NCBI GenBank assembly: GCA_928724745.1
Contig: CAKMXJ010000018.1
Location: 372,001-436,000, forward strand
DNA: 64,000 bases
Direction: 5' to 3'
Source of the DNA: Anthracocystis setariae
Taxonomy: Eukaryota; Basidiomycota; Ustilaginomycetes; Ustilaginales; Ustilaginaceae
Part shown: positions 1-10,300 of the stretch, piece after piece
Layout of the letters: every line of letters starts with the position of its first letter
Position numbering within the stretch: the first letter of the stretch is position 1
Notes under the pieces: model-generated
Seen by the model: the letters and a program-made list of their open reading frames with translations, nothing else
Databases searched by the model: none
Told to the model about the DNA's origin: nothing
Translations under genes and position numbers: made by a program

Positions 1-1
1 G

Positions 2-703
2 GAGAGGCGTCTCGAGTGGTCCTCTCGGGACGAGAGCATCCTCCGGTACCTGGAGGGTGTGAGTGGTGCTTTTGAGAGCATCACCCGGGAGCTTGGCGTC
101 CCGCCACCTCCCCCGCCCCCGATGGTGCCTGCGCCTGCCCCTGCCCCTGTCCCGGTTCCCGCCCCCGCCCCTGCTCGCGTGGCGGCTCCCCCGCGGCCCA
201 ATGCTGAAGCTGGGCCGTCCCGACGCCGGGGTTCCCCTCCCCCGGGATACGCTCCGGCCACCCCGGAGTTGGCGCGTGCCAAAAGGCAGCGTCCCGGGAC
301 GCCAACGCGGGAGCGAGCTCCCCGGGCTAGTGGCTCTCGGCCACAGACGGGAGGAAAGCGCCCTCCGCAGTCGGGGGGTAAGCGCCTCCCGGGGAGCTTC
401 CAAACGGGCGGGAAGCGTCTCCCGGTGGGTGGACTCCGCCCTCCCTCTCCCGAGCCGGAGAGGCGTGCCCAGCGCCGCCGTGCTCAGGCGGTGGTGCGGG
501 ACATGCGGGCCCCGATCCGTGCCCGTCGTCGGGGCAGCTCCCGGGAAGACTCCCGGGGCGAGTCCCGCGGCGAGGAGTCCTCGGGGGCGGAGGACCAGAG
601 CCGGGAGTCCGGGGAGGACTCTGACGAGGATGTGGTGATGGTGGACTCGGACGTATACGAGTCCCGTCCTCGCACCCCTCCCGCGTCGGGGGGGCGTCGA
701 TAG
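2..703 (+). CDS. Partial ORF convergent with Gypsy pol; proline-rich, basic then acidic; unknown function
   Basis: The frame is open from base 2 to a TAG at 701-703, so the start lies left of the window (at least 233 residues). It opens with a short helix-like stretch, then a Pro/Ala low-complexity block (PPPPPPP, APAPAPVPVP), three to four (T/S)GGKR repeats around residues 115-140, an Arg-rich stretch, and a Ser/Glu/Asp-rich tail (EDSDEDVVMVDSD). No domain is recognised. It points toward the 3' end of the Gypsy pol gene on the other strand. An AATAAG-type signal lies about 55 bases after the stop. The same CCCGGG-rich wording on both sides suggests an accessory gene of the Gypsy element. It could instead be the end of an unrelated neighbouring gene. 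Confidence 0.4.
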   Translation, partial: ERRLEWSSRDESILRYLEGVSGAFESITRELGVPPPPPPPMVPAPAPAPVPVPAPAPARVAAPPRPNAEAGPSRRRGSPPPGYAPATPELARAKRQRPGTPTRERAPRASGSRPQTGGKRPPQSGGKRLPGSFQTGGKRLPVGGLRPPSPEPERRAQRRRAQAVVRDMRAPIRARRRGSSREDSRGESRGEESSGAEDQSRESGEDSDEDVVMVDSDVYESRPRTPPASGGRR

Positions 704-1055
704 GCCCCCCGGGAGCCATGTTCTGTCGTGTGTCCGGGGTCATTAGGATCCCGGGAATAAGATTGTGTTTACCCCGAGTTCCCGCGTGTTGAGTGTGTGT
801 GTGCGTGTGTGAGAGTGAGGGTAAGAGTGTGGGCGTGTGTGTGAGTGTGTCAGCGAGTCTTCTGTCCCCCGGGTACGGTGGCCGGGTCGGGAAGTCGACC
901 GGGACGAGCTGAGTGTGCCGGGGCGCATGGCTCCCGACTACTGGCCCGCTTTCCGGGTCGGGACAGTGCGTCGCCCGTTCCCTCGCCGGTGCTTCCCACG
1001 GTGACCGCGCTGGTTGCTCCCGCGCTGGCGTCCGGGAGGCGGGGGCAGCTAGGAG
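704..1055. other. Gap between convergent ORF and Gypsy pol, with GT-rich tract
   Basis: This 352-base gap separates the plus-strand ORF from the stop of Gypsy pol. Bases 787-850 are an imperfect GT/GA-rich tract. The rest has the same CCCGGG-rich composition as the element. I see no LTR copy of the 22.26-22.67 kb leader here and no further ORF. Confidence 0.5.
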
Positions 1056-4000
1056 TCAGCAGCCCCGGGCGCTAACTTGGCTCCCGGACTGCCGCTGGTG
1101 GAATTCCTGGAGCAGTTCCTGGCTATTCTCTAAGTGAACCGCTGGCTCCCACGTGGGTTGGGTGTAGCCTGCCCACTTAACTTGGTACTGCCGCCCCCGA
1201 CGTGTCTCGCGGGAAGCCAAGATATCTTCCACTTCGAAGTCCTGCCGGTCGTCCTCCAGGCGCCGGGACGTCGGGGCGTGCTCGGAGGGCCGGGTATCCG
1301 GGGAGTGCGGTTCCAGGAGACTGACGTGGAACACCGGGTGAATTTTCCAGGCGGGCGGGAGGTCCAGCTTGTAAGCCCGGGAGCCTACCGCCTGGAGAAC
1401 ACGAAACGGTCCCGCTAGCGGGTTCCCTAACTTCCGGGAGGGACGATCTTGTCGGAGATGTCGGGTGCGGAGCAGCACCATATCACCCCCGGAAAAAGAC
1501 CGGTCCATCCTGGAACGGTTTGCGTACTTGGACATTAGGGTGGCGGCGTGGTTGATGTTGGCTTGGCAGTGCTGTAGAAGCTCCCGGAACACCGAATCGG
1601 ACGGCGGGGTACCATCCGGGGGGAGGGGCGGGGAGCCGGGGAGGGTTTTTGGGGTGAATCCAAACAAGGGTAGGGTGGCCGGGAGCCCGGTAGTAGCTGA
1701 CACCCGATTGTTAAGCGTAAGTTGGGCGTACGGCAGCCAGGCAGCCCAGTCGTCTTGCTGGTAGTTGACATAGAATCGGAGGAAAACTTCGAGATTTTGG
1801 TTAACACGCTCGGTTTGGCCATCGGTTTGGGGATGATAGGCTGTGGAGAGGGCCGGGGTGGTTCCGAGGGCCGTTAAAATGTCTTTCCACAGGGATGCTA
1901 CAAAAGTGCGCCCCCGGTCCGACACGATAGTGTCCGGGGAGCCCAAAATAGGCAAAGACGCGGGAGAACAGCATGTGGGCGAGATCTTTGGCTGTATCGG
2001 ATTTCCGAGCCGGGAGGAAGAGGGAGTACTTGGTGAGGCGATCGACGACGACGAGGATGGAGTCGAATGCAAGACCACCGGCCCGGGAAACCGGGAGACC
2101 CTCAATATGATCCATGGTGATGGTTCCGAACGGCCGGGACGGGGCGTCGAGCGGGAGCAGCAGTCCGTAGGGCTTATGCCGGGGCGCTTTGGCGCGCTTA
2201 CAGGCTCCACAGGTCCGAACGTACTCCGTGACATCGTGCCTGAGCTTGGGCCAGGAGTGGTGACGGCGGACTAGTTCGAGTGTAGCGGCCACTCCCGGGT
2301 GTCCCGCCGTCGGGTGGTCGTGATAGCGTGCCAGGATTTGTCTCACTTCGGCGGGGGACGTGGGACTGGTCGGGAGAGGGTCGGGGCCCGGGGCTACGTC
2401 CGATATCCGGTGCGCAGCCGGTGTTCGTTGTTCCGCCAGCCCGAGATCTTGGAACAGGTAAGGGGGTAGGAGAACCGCGACGTTAGAGGGGTCATGCTGA
2501 TGATTGGTGGTGGTGGTGTTGGGATGACCATCGGAGCGCCGGGACAGCGCGTCCGGGCGGGTTGCCTGGGTCCCGGGTCGGTACGTGATGGTAAACGTGA
2601 ACTCCCCGAGAGCCATGCTCCACCGGGCCTGCCGCCTGTTAAGTTGCCGTTTCGTTTGGAAATATTGGAGGGCCTGGTGGTCGGTGAGCACCTCAAACGG
2701 CTCCTGGAGCCCGTGGAGATAATGTCTCCATTCCTGCAACGCGTCCACGATCGCTAGGAGCTCCTTATCGTGTATTTCGTAATTGCGCTCTGCGGGCTGC
2801 ATTTTTCGCGACCAATAGGCTACCGGGTGAAGCCGGTGGGTCGAGGGCCGGGGTGCGGCCCCGGGGTCGGTTCCTGGGATGGCATACCACTGGGAGAGTA
2901 CGGCAGCCACGACGTAATCGCTAGCATCTGTCTCGACCACGGTAAGCCGGGAAGGGTCGAAGTGTTGTAGGATTGGAGCAGCAGTGAAGGCTTCTTTGAG
3001 GCGGGTGAACGCTTCCCGCTCCCGAGGCTCCAAGTTGATCTTACCGGCGGCCTTGTTCTTGAGCCGATCGGTGAGCGGGGATGCCACCCGGGAGTAGTGG
3101 CGGATAAAACGACGATAGAAGTTGGCAAACCCTAGGAAAACCTGGATGTCCCGGATGGTGACCGGTTCTGGCCAGGACGTCACCGCGTCCACTTTACCGG
3201 GGTCCATGCTGATCCCTCCGGGGCTGACCCGGTACCCGAGGAATTCGACGGACGAGGTCCTGAAGTCGCATTTTTCCGGGGCACAGTACAGCTTGTGGTC
3301 CCGGAGGCGCCTTAGCACCTCCCGGACGTGAGAGGTGTGTTCTGCGGGGTCACCCGAAAATATGAGGATATCGTCCAAATACACTATCACCGTGACATCC
3401 AAGAGGTCGTGGAGGACGTGGTTCATAAGACGCTGGAAGGTAGACGGAGCGTTACATAGTCCAAAAGGCATAACTAAGTATTCGTAGCTCCCGTACCTGG
3501 TCCGGAAGGCTGTTTTCCATTCGTCGCCCTCCGCGATGCGGACCAGATTGTAGGCCCCCTTAAGATCTAATTTCGTGTAAATCTTAGCCCGGGAGAGGCA
3601 GTCCAGGTGCTCGGAGATCAGGGGAATCGGGTACTTGTCTTTGACGGTGATGCTGTTGAGGGCCCGGTAGTCGACGCAAAGGCGGAGTTTGCCATCTTTC
3701 TTCGGGACGAAGATGATAGGGGCGGCTGCCGGGCTCTTGGATGGCCGGATGAATCCTATCTCAAGCATCTTATCAAGATAGGTCTTAAGTTCCTCCATTT
3801 CTCTCCCGGAGAGAGAGTATAGCGCGCCATGGGGGATCTGGGCTCCGGGAAGGAGATTAATCTGGTGGTCGTGAGGCCGGCGAGGCGGTAGCACGTCGGC
3901 GTTGGCCTCATCGAACACGTCCGAGAAGTCCCGGTACTCTTCCGGGAGGCCTGGGGCCCGGGGTGGCTCCAAGGGGCTAGGGTGGATAGCGAAACAGTTC

Positions 4001-4255
4001 TCCCCCGGGACGGGATCCTGTCCATTGGTAAGCAGCGGAGGGCCGGTAGGTTGGACCGGGGTGGTAGCGTAACCCCCTCCTCCCGGGAGCGGGAAGTGCA
4101 TGGTTTGGGTTTGATAGTTGAGTACCGGTTCGGTCTTTTCAATCCAATCCATTCCGAGGATGATATCATAATCGGAGATGCGGGGTGCGACATAGAATTG
4201 ATGATTCGGGGTAACCGGGACTCCCGCAAGGCTGACCGATGCCCTGAGAGTGTGG
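1056..4255 (-). pseudogene. Gypsy pol: RT, RNase H, integrase, chromodomain; frameshifted
   Basis: Read right to left. The protease C-terminal part (ending ...DIILGMDW near 4145) leads into reverse transcriptase (VYLDD near 3385), RNase H (ETDASD near 2925, HDKELLAIVDAL), the integrase HHCC zinc motif (H..H...CGACK near 2230) and the first integrase Asp (TMDHIEG near 2115). The frame then breaks at about 1933-1938, where the run TCCCCGG appears to hold one extra G. The second Asp (VSDRGRTF), the Glu (QTDGQTERVN), the GPF-like region and a chromodomain (FEVEDILASRETRRGRQYQVKW) continue in the next frame to a stop at 1056. One frame covers 1801-4152 and the other 1056-2234. The break falls between integrase catalytic residues, not at a usual gag-pol recoding site, so I call it inactivating. 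Confidence 0.85.
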
Positions 4256-4260
4256 GTAAT
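4256..4260. repeat. Target-site duplication of copia2 (left copy, GTAAT)
   Basis: GTAAT immediately precedes the TGTTGG start of copia2 and recurs at 20569-20573 immediately after its CAACA end. Five bases is the usual copia duplication length. Confidence 0.95.
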
Positions 4261-4314
4261 TGTTGGAACCCGGGGTTCCGAAAGTCATCTCGCACTCAGA
4301 GTATCTCGCTCAAC
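4261..4314 (+). repeat. Copia2 5' LTR, first 54 bp
   Basis: Identical to 19645-19698, the start of the 3' LTR. The LTR is cut here by copia1 and resumes at 12739. 54 plus 870 bases equals the 924-bp intact LTR. Confidence 0.95.
4310..4314. repeat. Target-site duplication of copia1 (left copy, TCAAC)
   Basis: TCAAC ends the first piece of the copia2 LTR and recurs at 12734-12738 directly after the right end of copia1. The intact 3' LTR of copia2 has TCAAC once at the matching place. Confidence 0.95.
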
Positions 4315-5029
4315 TATTGGAAGTCGACTGCGTCAAGGGGCGACCTTGACGGTAGGCAGCCAGGTACGATGAGTCTATCGTCTGCCAAAGATACTATAAC
4401 AAGTAGCTAAGTCGCTATAGACCTCACACTGGTGGATGGGCGTATAGAGCTGGCTCTGTTGTTATGTCAGGCCAGTTAGATCCGTAACCTAGAGTGGGCG
4501 GTGACGTTAGGCAGCAGGCACGAAGGGGAGAAACCTATGTCGATACAACAGTAGCGACGTCGGTAAGGATCTGTAAGTAGCAGGCGTTATGATACGGAGA
4601 AGTTGGTAATGAATCGATTAAGGGGTCATCAACTGTGCGCTTGAAGTACGCCCTATAAATACACTTAGTCCCCTACACCGTTGTTGCCCGTAGCGGTGTA
4701 GGGAACCCCATAGCGTCGACGTTAGTGACAAGATTCTACGCTAAGTGTAAACAACAGTTGATCATCAACATAAACAACGATGTTGACAATAACATGACCC
4801 GACGAGTAACATCCCGGTCAGAGATATGATGAGGCACCATGTCAACGTCACGTGGGAACGCACAGTGCCAGCATTGGCATTGGCACGCGTATAGTTTCCC
4901 CGCTGCCGAGTCCCGAGGAATTGTATTGTCGGCAACTATGTCGGAATATCACCGCCCTAGTTATGGGCATACCGACGTCTGTAGTGTCACGTCGATAGCT
5001 GACGCAGCAGGTGACCATATATTTCAACA
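4315..5029 (-). repeat. Copia1 3' LTR (715 bp)
   Basis: Near-identical to 12019-12733. It carries a perfect TATAAATA on the plus strand near 4653-4660, which is antisense to the element. A small plus-strand ORF inside both LTR copies is treated as chance. Confidence 0.93.
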
Positions 5030-5041
5030 GTCCCCTTCATC
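5030..5041 (-). other. Copia1 polypurine tract
   Basis: On the minus strand a purine run ending GAAGGGGAC directly abuts the TGTTG of the 3' LTR. Copia2 has GAGGGGGAC in the same place. Confidence 0.75.
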
Positions 5042-5417
5042 TGCTAAGTCATTGAGGCTATCGACCATGACATGAGACATATACAAACCTCACACGCATA
5101 GCTGTGTTTAAGTGATCGCACTTGAATTTGCTAGAGAGCAAGCGATCAGGGAACTTGAAGAGACAACTATAGACACTAGCGCCAGCGCTAAGTTACTACA
5201 GTGAGCGGAAGGACCGGGACGAGACATCGAGGACTACCTGAATGAAGTTGAGACCTATTGCGCCGAAAGGGAAGGAGGCCGTTAATAGAACGGCGACGAC
5301 ATGAAAGTCATCAGCGACGATGAGGAAACAACTACATACAAGGGAGTCATTGGCCTAAGGCCCAAGGGAAACGGATCGGGAAAGGAAAAGGCAAAATACT
5401 ACAGCTAGCTGCAGTGA
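5042..5417. other. Copia1 3' untranslated segment
   Basis: 376 bases between the accessory ORF stop and the polypurine tract. I see no ORF or palindrome in it. It presumably forms the 3' UTR of the accessory ORF. Confidence 0.4.
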
Positions 5418-6578
5418 TTATCGCGACAAGCTACCCACGTACTCGTCGTCGTCATCGTCATAAAGATGGATGAGGTGTTCATCATCCTCGTCGGAGCTAT
5501 TTTCGCCTTCCGTTTCCTCTGCCTCCTCTTCTTCGTCGTTATCGGCGACGGGAGTTGGGTTACGAGGACGGCGAGGACGAGGGAAGCTAGCGGAGGGACG
5601 AGCAGGCGACGGCGACATAGGAGTGGTGGGAGCGGCGGCGAGTTGTCGGTTGTTGGAAGGAGCAGCTCCAGACGCGGTACCTTCGGCGGTAGGACGAGGT
5701 CGACGTGGAGCAGAACGACGAGGACGGCGATGAGGGAGCAGAGCGTCGGCAACATTACCACCAGTAAGAATGTCCGGCATGTCAATGTTGAGCAGGGACG
5801 AGAGCAAATTGATGTCCACGATAGCTGCATCGAATTCCAGCTGGCGAGTAAGTCCGTTCACATGCATCCGCAGTCGAGCCAACGCATTAGCGATGGCGAC
5901 ACGGTCCTGCCGTCCACGCGTCTTGCGGTGGTTGTCGCCGATCAAGGTACAGGACTTGCCGTGTCTGTGGCACAGGTCACAGCTGTCCGTTCGTTGCTTG
6001 CCAGTCATATCGAATCCAGTGCCCGTAGTACAGATGACGCCCTTCTTCATACAGTAATCGCATCCGGGCAACTTGACCCAATATCCCTGCCTAATCACTT
6101 CTTGCTCATCCGAAGGGAAATCGGCAAGGGTCTCCCGCTGGTTAGTGGTCCCTGCAGGCAGCGGGAACGCGAAGCGTCTACGCTTGCCCGGCGTTTCAGG
6201 GGAAGCGGTACGCCCTTGACGACGACTGGAGGACGATGCATTAACAGGGGGAGTGGAAGTCTGACCAGGGATTTGGTCTTCGGCAGGAATTGGCTCACCA
6301 CGAACGATCGATCTCGTATAAGGAGTACCACCCCTCAAGCGGCGCTGTGAGGGGGGCGGGGGAGATGGCGTTCGGACGTCAGCTAAGTCGATTACTTCAG
6401 GCGGAGCGCTCTCACGTGCTCTTCCTGCACGGGTAAGTGCAGGGCGAGAACTGGAGGCGGCTGCCGACGTCGGGGGAGCGCTTGACGATGGGGCAGAGTT
6501 GCGGGAGGCGGAATTCGTACTTGACTTGGTCTTGCCGTTGTTGTTTCCTTTGCCGCGACCGCGGCCTCGTTTAGGCAT
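5418..6578 (-). CDS. Copia1 accessory ORF with Zn(II)2Cys6-like motif
   Basis: 386 codons from the ATG at 6578, chosen over the open frame to 6641 because it gives a basic N-terminus (MPKRGRGRGKG) that resembles the copia2 partner. Residues 1-140 are low complexity, basic and Ser/Thr/Pro-rich. A conserved block follows: RF-x3-P-x-AGT, ADFP, PGC. Then come two cysteine triplets C173-x2-C176-x6-C183, a 16-residue loop, and C200-x2-C203-x6-C210. This is the spacing of fungal Zn(II)2Cys6 binuclear clusters apart from a longer loop. A helical stretch (about 225-265) and a very acidic tail (DDDDDEYVG) complete it. The layout recalls a transcription regulator, but the function is unknown. It is homologous to 18326-19579 over the Cys block. 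Confidence 0.7.
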   Translation of the reverse strand: MPKRGRGRGKGNNNGKTKSSTNSASRNSAPSSSAPPTSAAASSSRPALTRAGRARESAPPEVIDLADVRTPSPPPPSQRRLRGGTPYTRSIVRGEPIPAEDQIPGQTSTPPVNASSSSRRQGRTASPETPGKRRRFAFPLPAGTTNQRETLADFPSDEQEVIRQGYWVKLPGCDYCMKKGVICTTGTGFDMTGKQRTDSCDLCHRHGKSCTLIGDNHRKTRGRQDRVAIANALARLRMHVNGLTRQLEFDAAIVDINLLSSLLNIDMPDILTGGNVADALLPHRRPRRSAPRRPRPTAEGTASGAAPSNNRQLAAAPTTPMSPSPARPSASFPRPRRPRNPTPVADNDEEEEAEETEGENSSDEDDEHLIHLYDDDDDEYVGSLSR

Positions 6579-7376
6579 GGCGAAATAAAAGCAATTGATG
6601 CGAAAACCAGTAAAGCGGCGGAGGGAATCTTGGAGACACAACGGTAAGTGCGCTTATGCACCGTGACGGAATTATCGACGTATGCAACGGCTTGCAGCAA
6701 CGAAAGGGGGGAATAGTCGCGTGAGTCCGACCAAAGAGTGCGGACCGTGAGAAGAAAAAGAAGGTACCAGCTCCTAGTCGAGGAGGCTGGCAATCGGCGA
6801 GGAACGTGGCTTGAGAGAGCACAATGGAAGGGAGCGACTGAACGTAGGCGTTATTGAACGCGCGAGGAGGGGAATGAGACAACCGATGCTTGATGATGAT
6901 CACCGACAGTTACAGATGTAGTGCCGGATCGCTTGAGGAGTGATTGAGGAGGAACGGGAAGGGAAGTGGCGGCGGTTGTTGAAATCGAGTAGACCCTGCG
7001 TCGGCTAGCTCGCGCTAGAGTCCAAAAAAAAAAAAAATTTTCTCGCTTGATCGGCATGAGATGCCGCAGTTTTATTTTTATTTTTATTTTACTTGCCGCT
7101 GTCGAAGAAGTTCGGCCGAGGTCTGGAACTGTAAATCGGAATCGGAAAATATTTACCTGAATCGGGAATTCTAGAACTATTGCGCGACAATAATTTAACG
7201 GCGATGTTATGTTGTTCCAGTAACGCTATATGTACTAACGACGTTGTTAAGTCGGTTGCGTTTACGCGACACGTCGAATTTAGGATTTTGACGTGATAAT
7301 TAGTGATTTTCACGCTACCCATTACTGTTAGGTCGGGAGTGATTTGCGCGTCACGTCAATTTGAATTTCGGCGCGT
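6579..7376 (-). promoter_or_regulatory. Copia1 region between pol and accessory ORF
   Basis: About 800 bases lie between the Pol stop and the accessory ATG, with an A14 run near 7024-7037 and T/A-rich tracts near 7068-7090. The gap is wide enough for an internal promoter or a spliced leader for the accessory ORF. I cannot point to a specific box. Confidence 0.3.
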
Positions 7377-10300
7377 TTAGTTTGCACGCGCCTCGGAAGT
7401 CGGCATATCGATCCTGCCGATACCGAGTAGTTGTCGGTGGATTTGAACTTTAGACCGATCGAGGGCCTTGGTAAAGCAGTCTGCAGCTTGTTCCGCTGTC
7501 GGTACGTACGTAGCGACGACTGTACCCTTCGTTTGCTGCTCCCTGACAAAATGATATTTGATGTCAATGTGCTTGTTCCTTTGGTGGTCCTTTGGGTCCT
7601 TCGAGAGGTATATGGCTGCCTGATTATCAACCATTAACGGTGTCGGTAGCTTGATGACGAAGCCCAATTCGGCCAGCAGGCGTCTGGTCCACACAACTTC
7701 CTTGCACCCTTCAGCCATTGCAACGTATTCTGCGAAGCAAGTGGATGTTGCAACGAGTGTCTGACGTTTTGAAAACCAACTGTAAGGCATGCCGAGGACG
7801 GTATTAGCTAGCCCTGTTGTTGATCTCCTAGTCACTGTGTCACCACCGAAATCTGCATCTGAAAAGGTGTAAATCTTGGGACCCCAGTCTTCCGACATGG
7901 GAGATTTGATACCTTTGTCGGTAAAGGTGAGACCGTGATCTGCAGTGCCTTTCAGATATCGCAGCAAGTGCTTGGCTGCAACCATAGCATCCTTAGTGGG
8001 GGATGCCAGGTGTCTGCTTAGCTTGCTTACTGCAAATGCTATATCGGGCCGTGTGCAGGTCGCTATATATAGGATTGATCCCACAATAGTTCGGTAGGTG
8101 GAGTGATCGTCTTCGTTGAGCTTATCGCCGCCGGTAAGGTCCTTACCGTCAGCGGGAGTGTGCACTGTGTTTGCCTGGGATAGGCCGAATCGGTCAATCA
8201 ATCGCAGGATATTGGCTGTTTGGGACAGGTGGATCATGCCGTTGTCGTGTTTCACTTGGATTCCTAGGATGAACGACACCGGGTCGCCTCCAGTCATCTT
8301 GAACTTGGAGCGTAGTGTTTCAATGATTCGTTCTGCTTGTCCCCTGTCTTTGCAGAAGATGAGGACATCATCTACGTATAGGGAAAGCAGTACCGGTGGA
8401 GCGTTGTCGTTAACGATGTAGTATAGTGCTGTATCGTAGTTGCTCCTCGTGAAACCTATATCGATCAAGGTACTGTCGGCCTTCTGGTACCATGCTCTTC
8501 CTGACTGTTTCAGGCCATATAGGGCCTTATTTAGTCGACAGACACGACCAAGTGAGATGCCTTCCGACGTCGCCATGCTGTCTGGAAGAGGGGGAGGTCT
8601 CATGTAGAGATCTTTATCAACTGTACCATTCAAGTAGGCTGTGACGACGTCTAGTTGGTAGATCTGCATCTTGCACTGGAGGGCAATGATCATTAACATC
8701 CTGAGCGTAGCGATTTTAACGACAGGGGCAAAGGTCTCTTCATAGTCGATACCATGAATTTGGGTGAAACCTTGTGCTACCAATCTCGCCTTGTACTTAT
8801 CGATGGAACCATCACCTTTACGTTTGACTTTGAACACCCAACGACAGCCAATAATATGGGCGTCGTTTGGAGGGGTGACTACGGTCCAGGTGTTGTTTTC
8901 CTTATGCGAATCGAGCTCCTTTTGGATTGCCTCTTGCCACTTGGGCCAGTCCGGACGTCGTTGAGCCTGTTTTATATGTAGAGGCTCGTCGTCAATTGTC
9001 GGTATGGCAATGCCTTTGTCTGCACAGGCTGCCTCAGTGAATTCCTGCCCCCCCTCCTCTGCAACCGTAGCGTAAGCCATTCCGGCCATTTCTGCAGCTG
9101 TAGGTAAGGGAGGAGTGGAGATACCCTGAGCACGCTCCTCGTCCGTAAGGTGAGGATAGCCTGTGTAATAAGGGCCATTGTCAACAGATGACGTGATGTC
9201 GATGCCGTCTGAGGCAGTTCCATCTTGTGGGGAGTTGATTGCTAGTGATTCGAAAGTGCGAGTGGCCATAGGCTGGTGAACAATGGCCTGTGGCTCTTGG
9301 TTTGGCGATGATGTCGCGTTGCCGACGTCGGCAGTGACTGCATCCGTAGGGATGGGCCTGTCGGTGAAGGGGAAAGATTTTTCGTCGAAGGTAGCATGAT
9401 GAGCAGACATTATAGTGTTGTGGTTTGTCTGAAACAACTTGAATGCCTTAGAGCCTTCGGTAACGCCAATGTAGACTGCGGGAATAGCTCTGTCGCTTAG
9501 TTTATCGCGATTTGCTGCTGGGATGTGTGCCCAGGCCTTGCATCCAAATACCTTGACCTTGGAGAGGTCAGGATCTTGGTTGAAGAGTCTTTTGTACGGT
9601 GAGACCATGCCAATGGCCTTACTTGGAAGACGATTGTTAAGATACACTGCATAGAGGGCTGCTTCACCCCATAGATAGCGAGGTGCAGAGCTGTGGATGA
9701 GCATAGCTCGAACTTGATTAAAAATGGTCAGGTTCAGACGTTCGGCAACGCCGTTCTGTTCAGGGGTGTACGGTGACGACGTCTGGTGGATGATACCTGC
9801 GTCGGCAAGGAACTTGCCGAAAAGGCGATTACAGTACTCGCTACCATGATCGGTGCGGAAGCGTTTTATTTTCTTTCCGGTCTGAGTTTCCATGAGGGTC
9901 TTGTAGTTCTGAAAATGGGAAAGCGCTTCCGACTTCTGTATCATCAAGTAGATGACGGAGAATCAAGTATAGTCATCTGTGAAGGAGATGAGGTATCGGT
10001 GTCCTTCGGGAGTAACGTCAGGTAGCTTACCGACGACGTCAGAGTGCACTAATTCCAGTGGCTCCGTTGTACGCGTCGTTCGAGTAGGAAACGGTTGCTT
10101 GTGGGATTTGGCGACCTCGCAGGAGTTGCATTTACCAATGGGGACGCCTTTACTGAATTCGGGAATGAGCTGGGCCATCCCTTTCATCCTAGCGTCCCCT
10201 GGATGACCTAAACGATCATGCCAGAGGCTTGCAGATGTCGTTGTTACTCCCGCGAATTCGAGTTTAGGTTGAACGAGGTACGTAAGCATCCCATTCGTAG

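Noticed and set aside
1801..2234. Programmed frameshift in the Gypsy pol gene
   Set aside because: The shift lies between integrase catalytic residues, away from gag-pol or pro-pol junctions, and is explained by one extra G in TCCCCGG.
4839..5075. 78-codon ORF in the copia1 LTR, repeated at 12543
   Set aside because: Lies wholly in the LTR, antisense to the element, and ends differently at the two copies.
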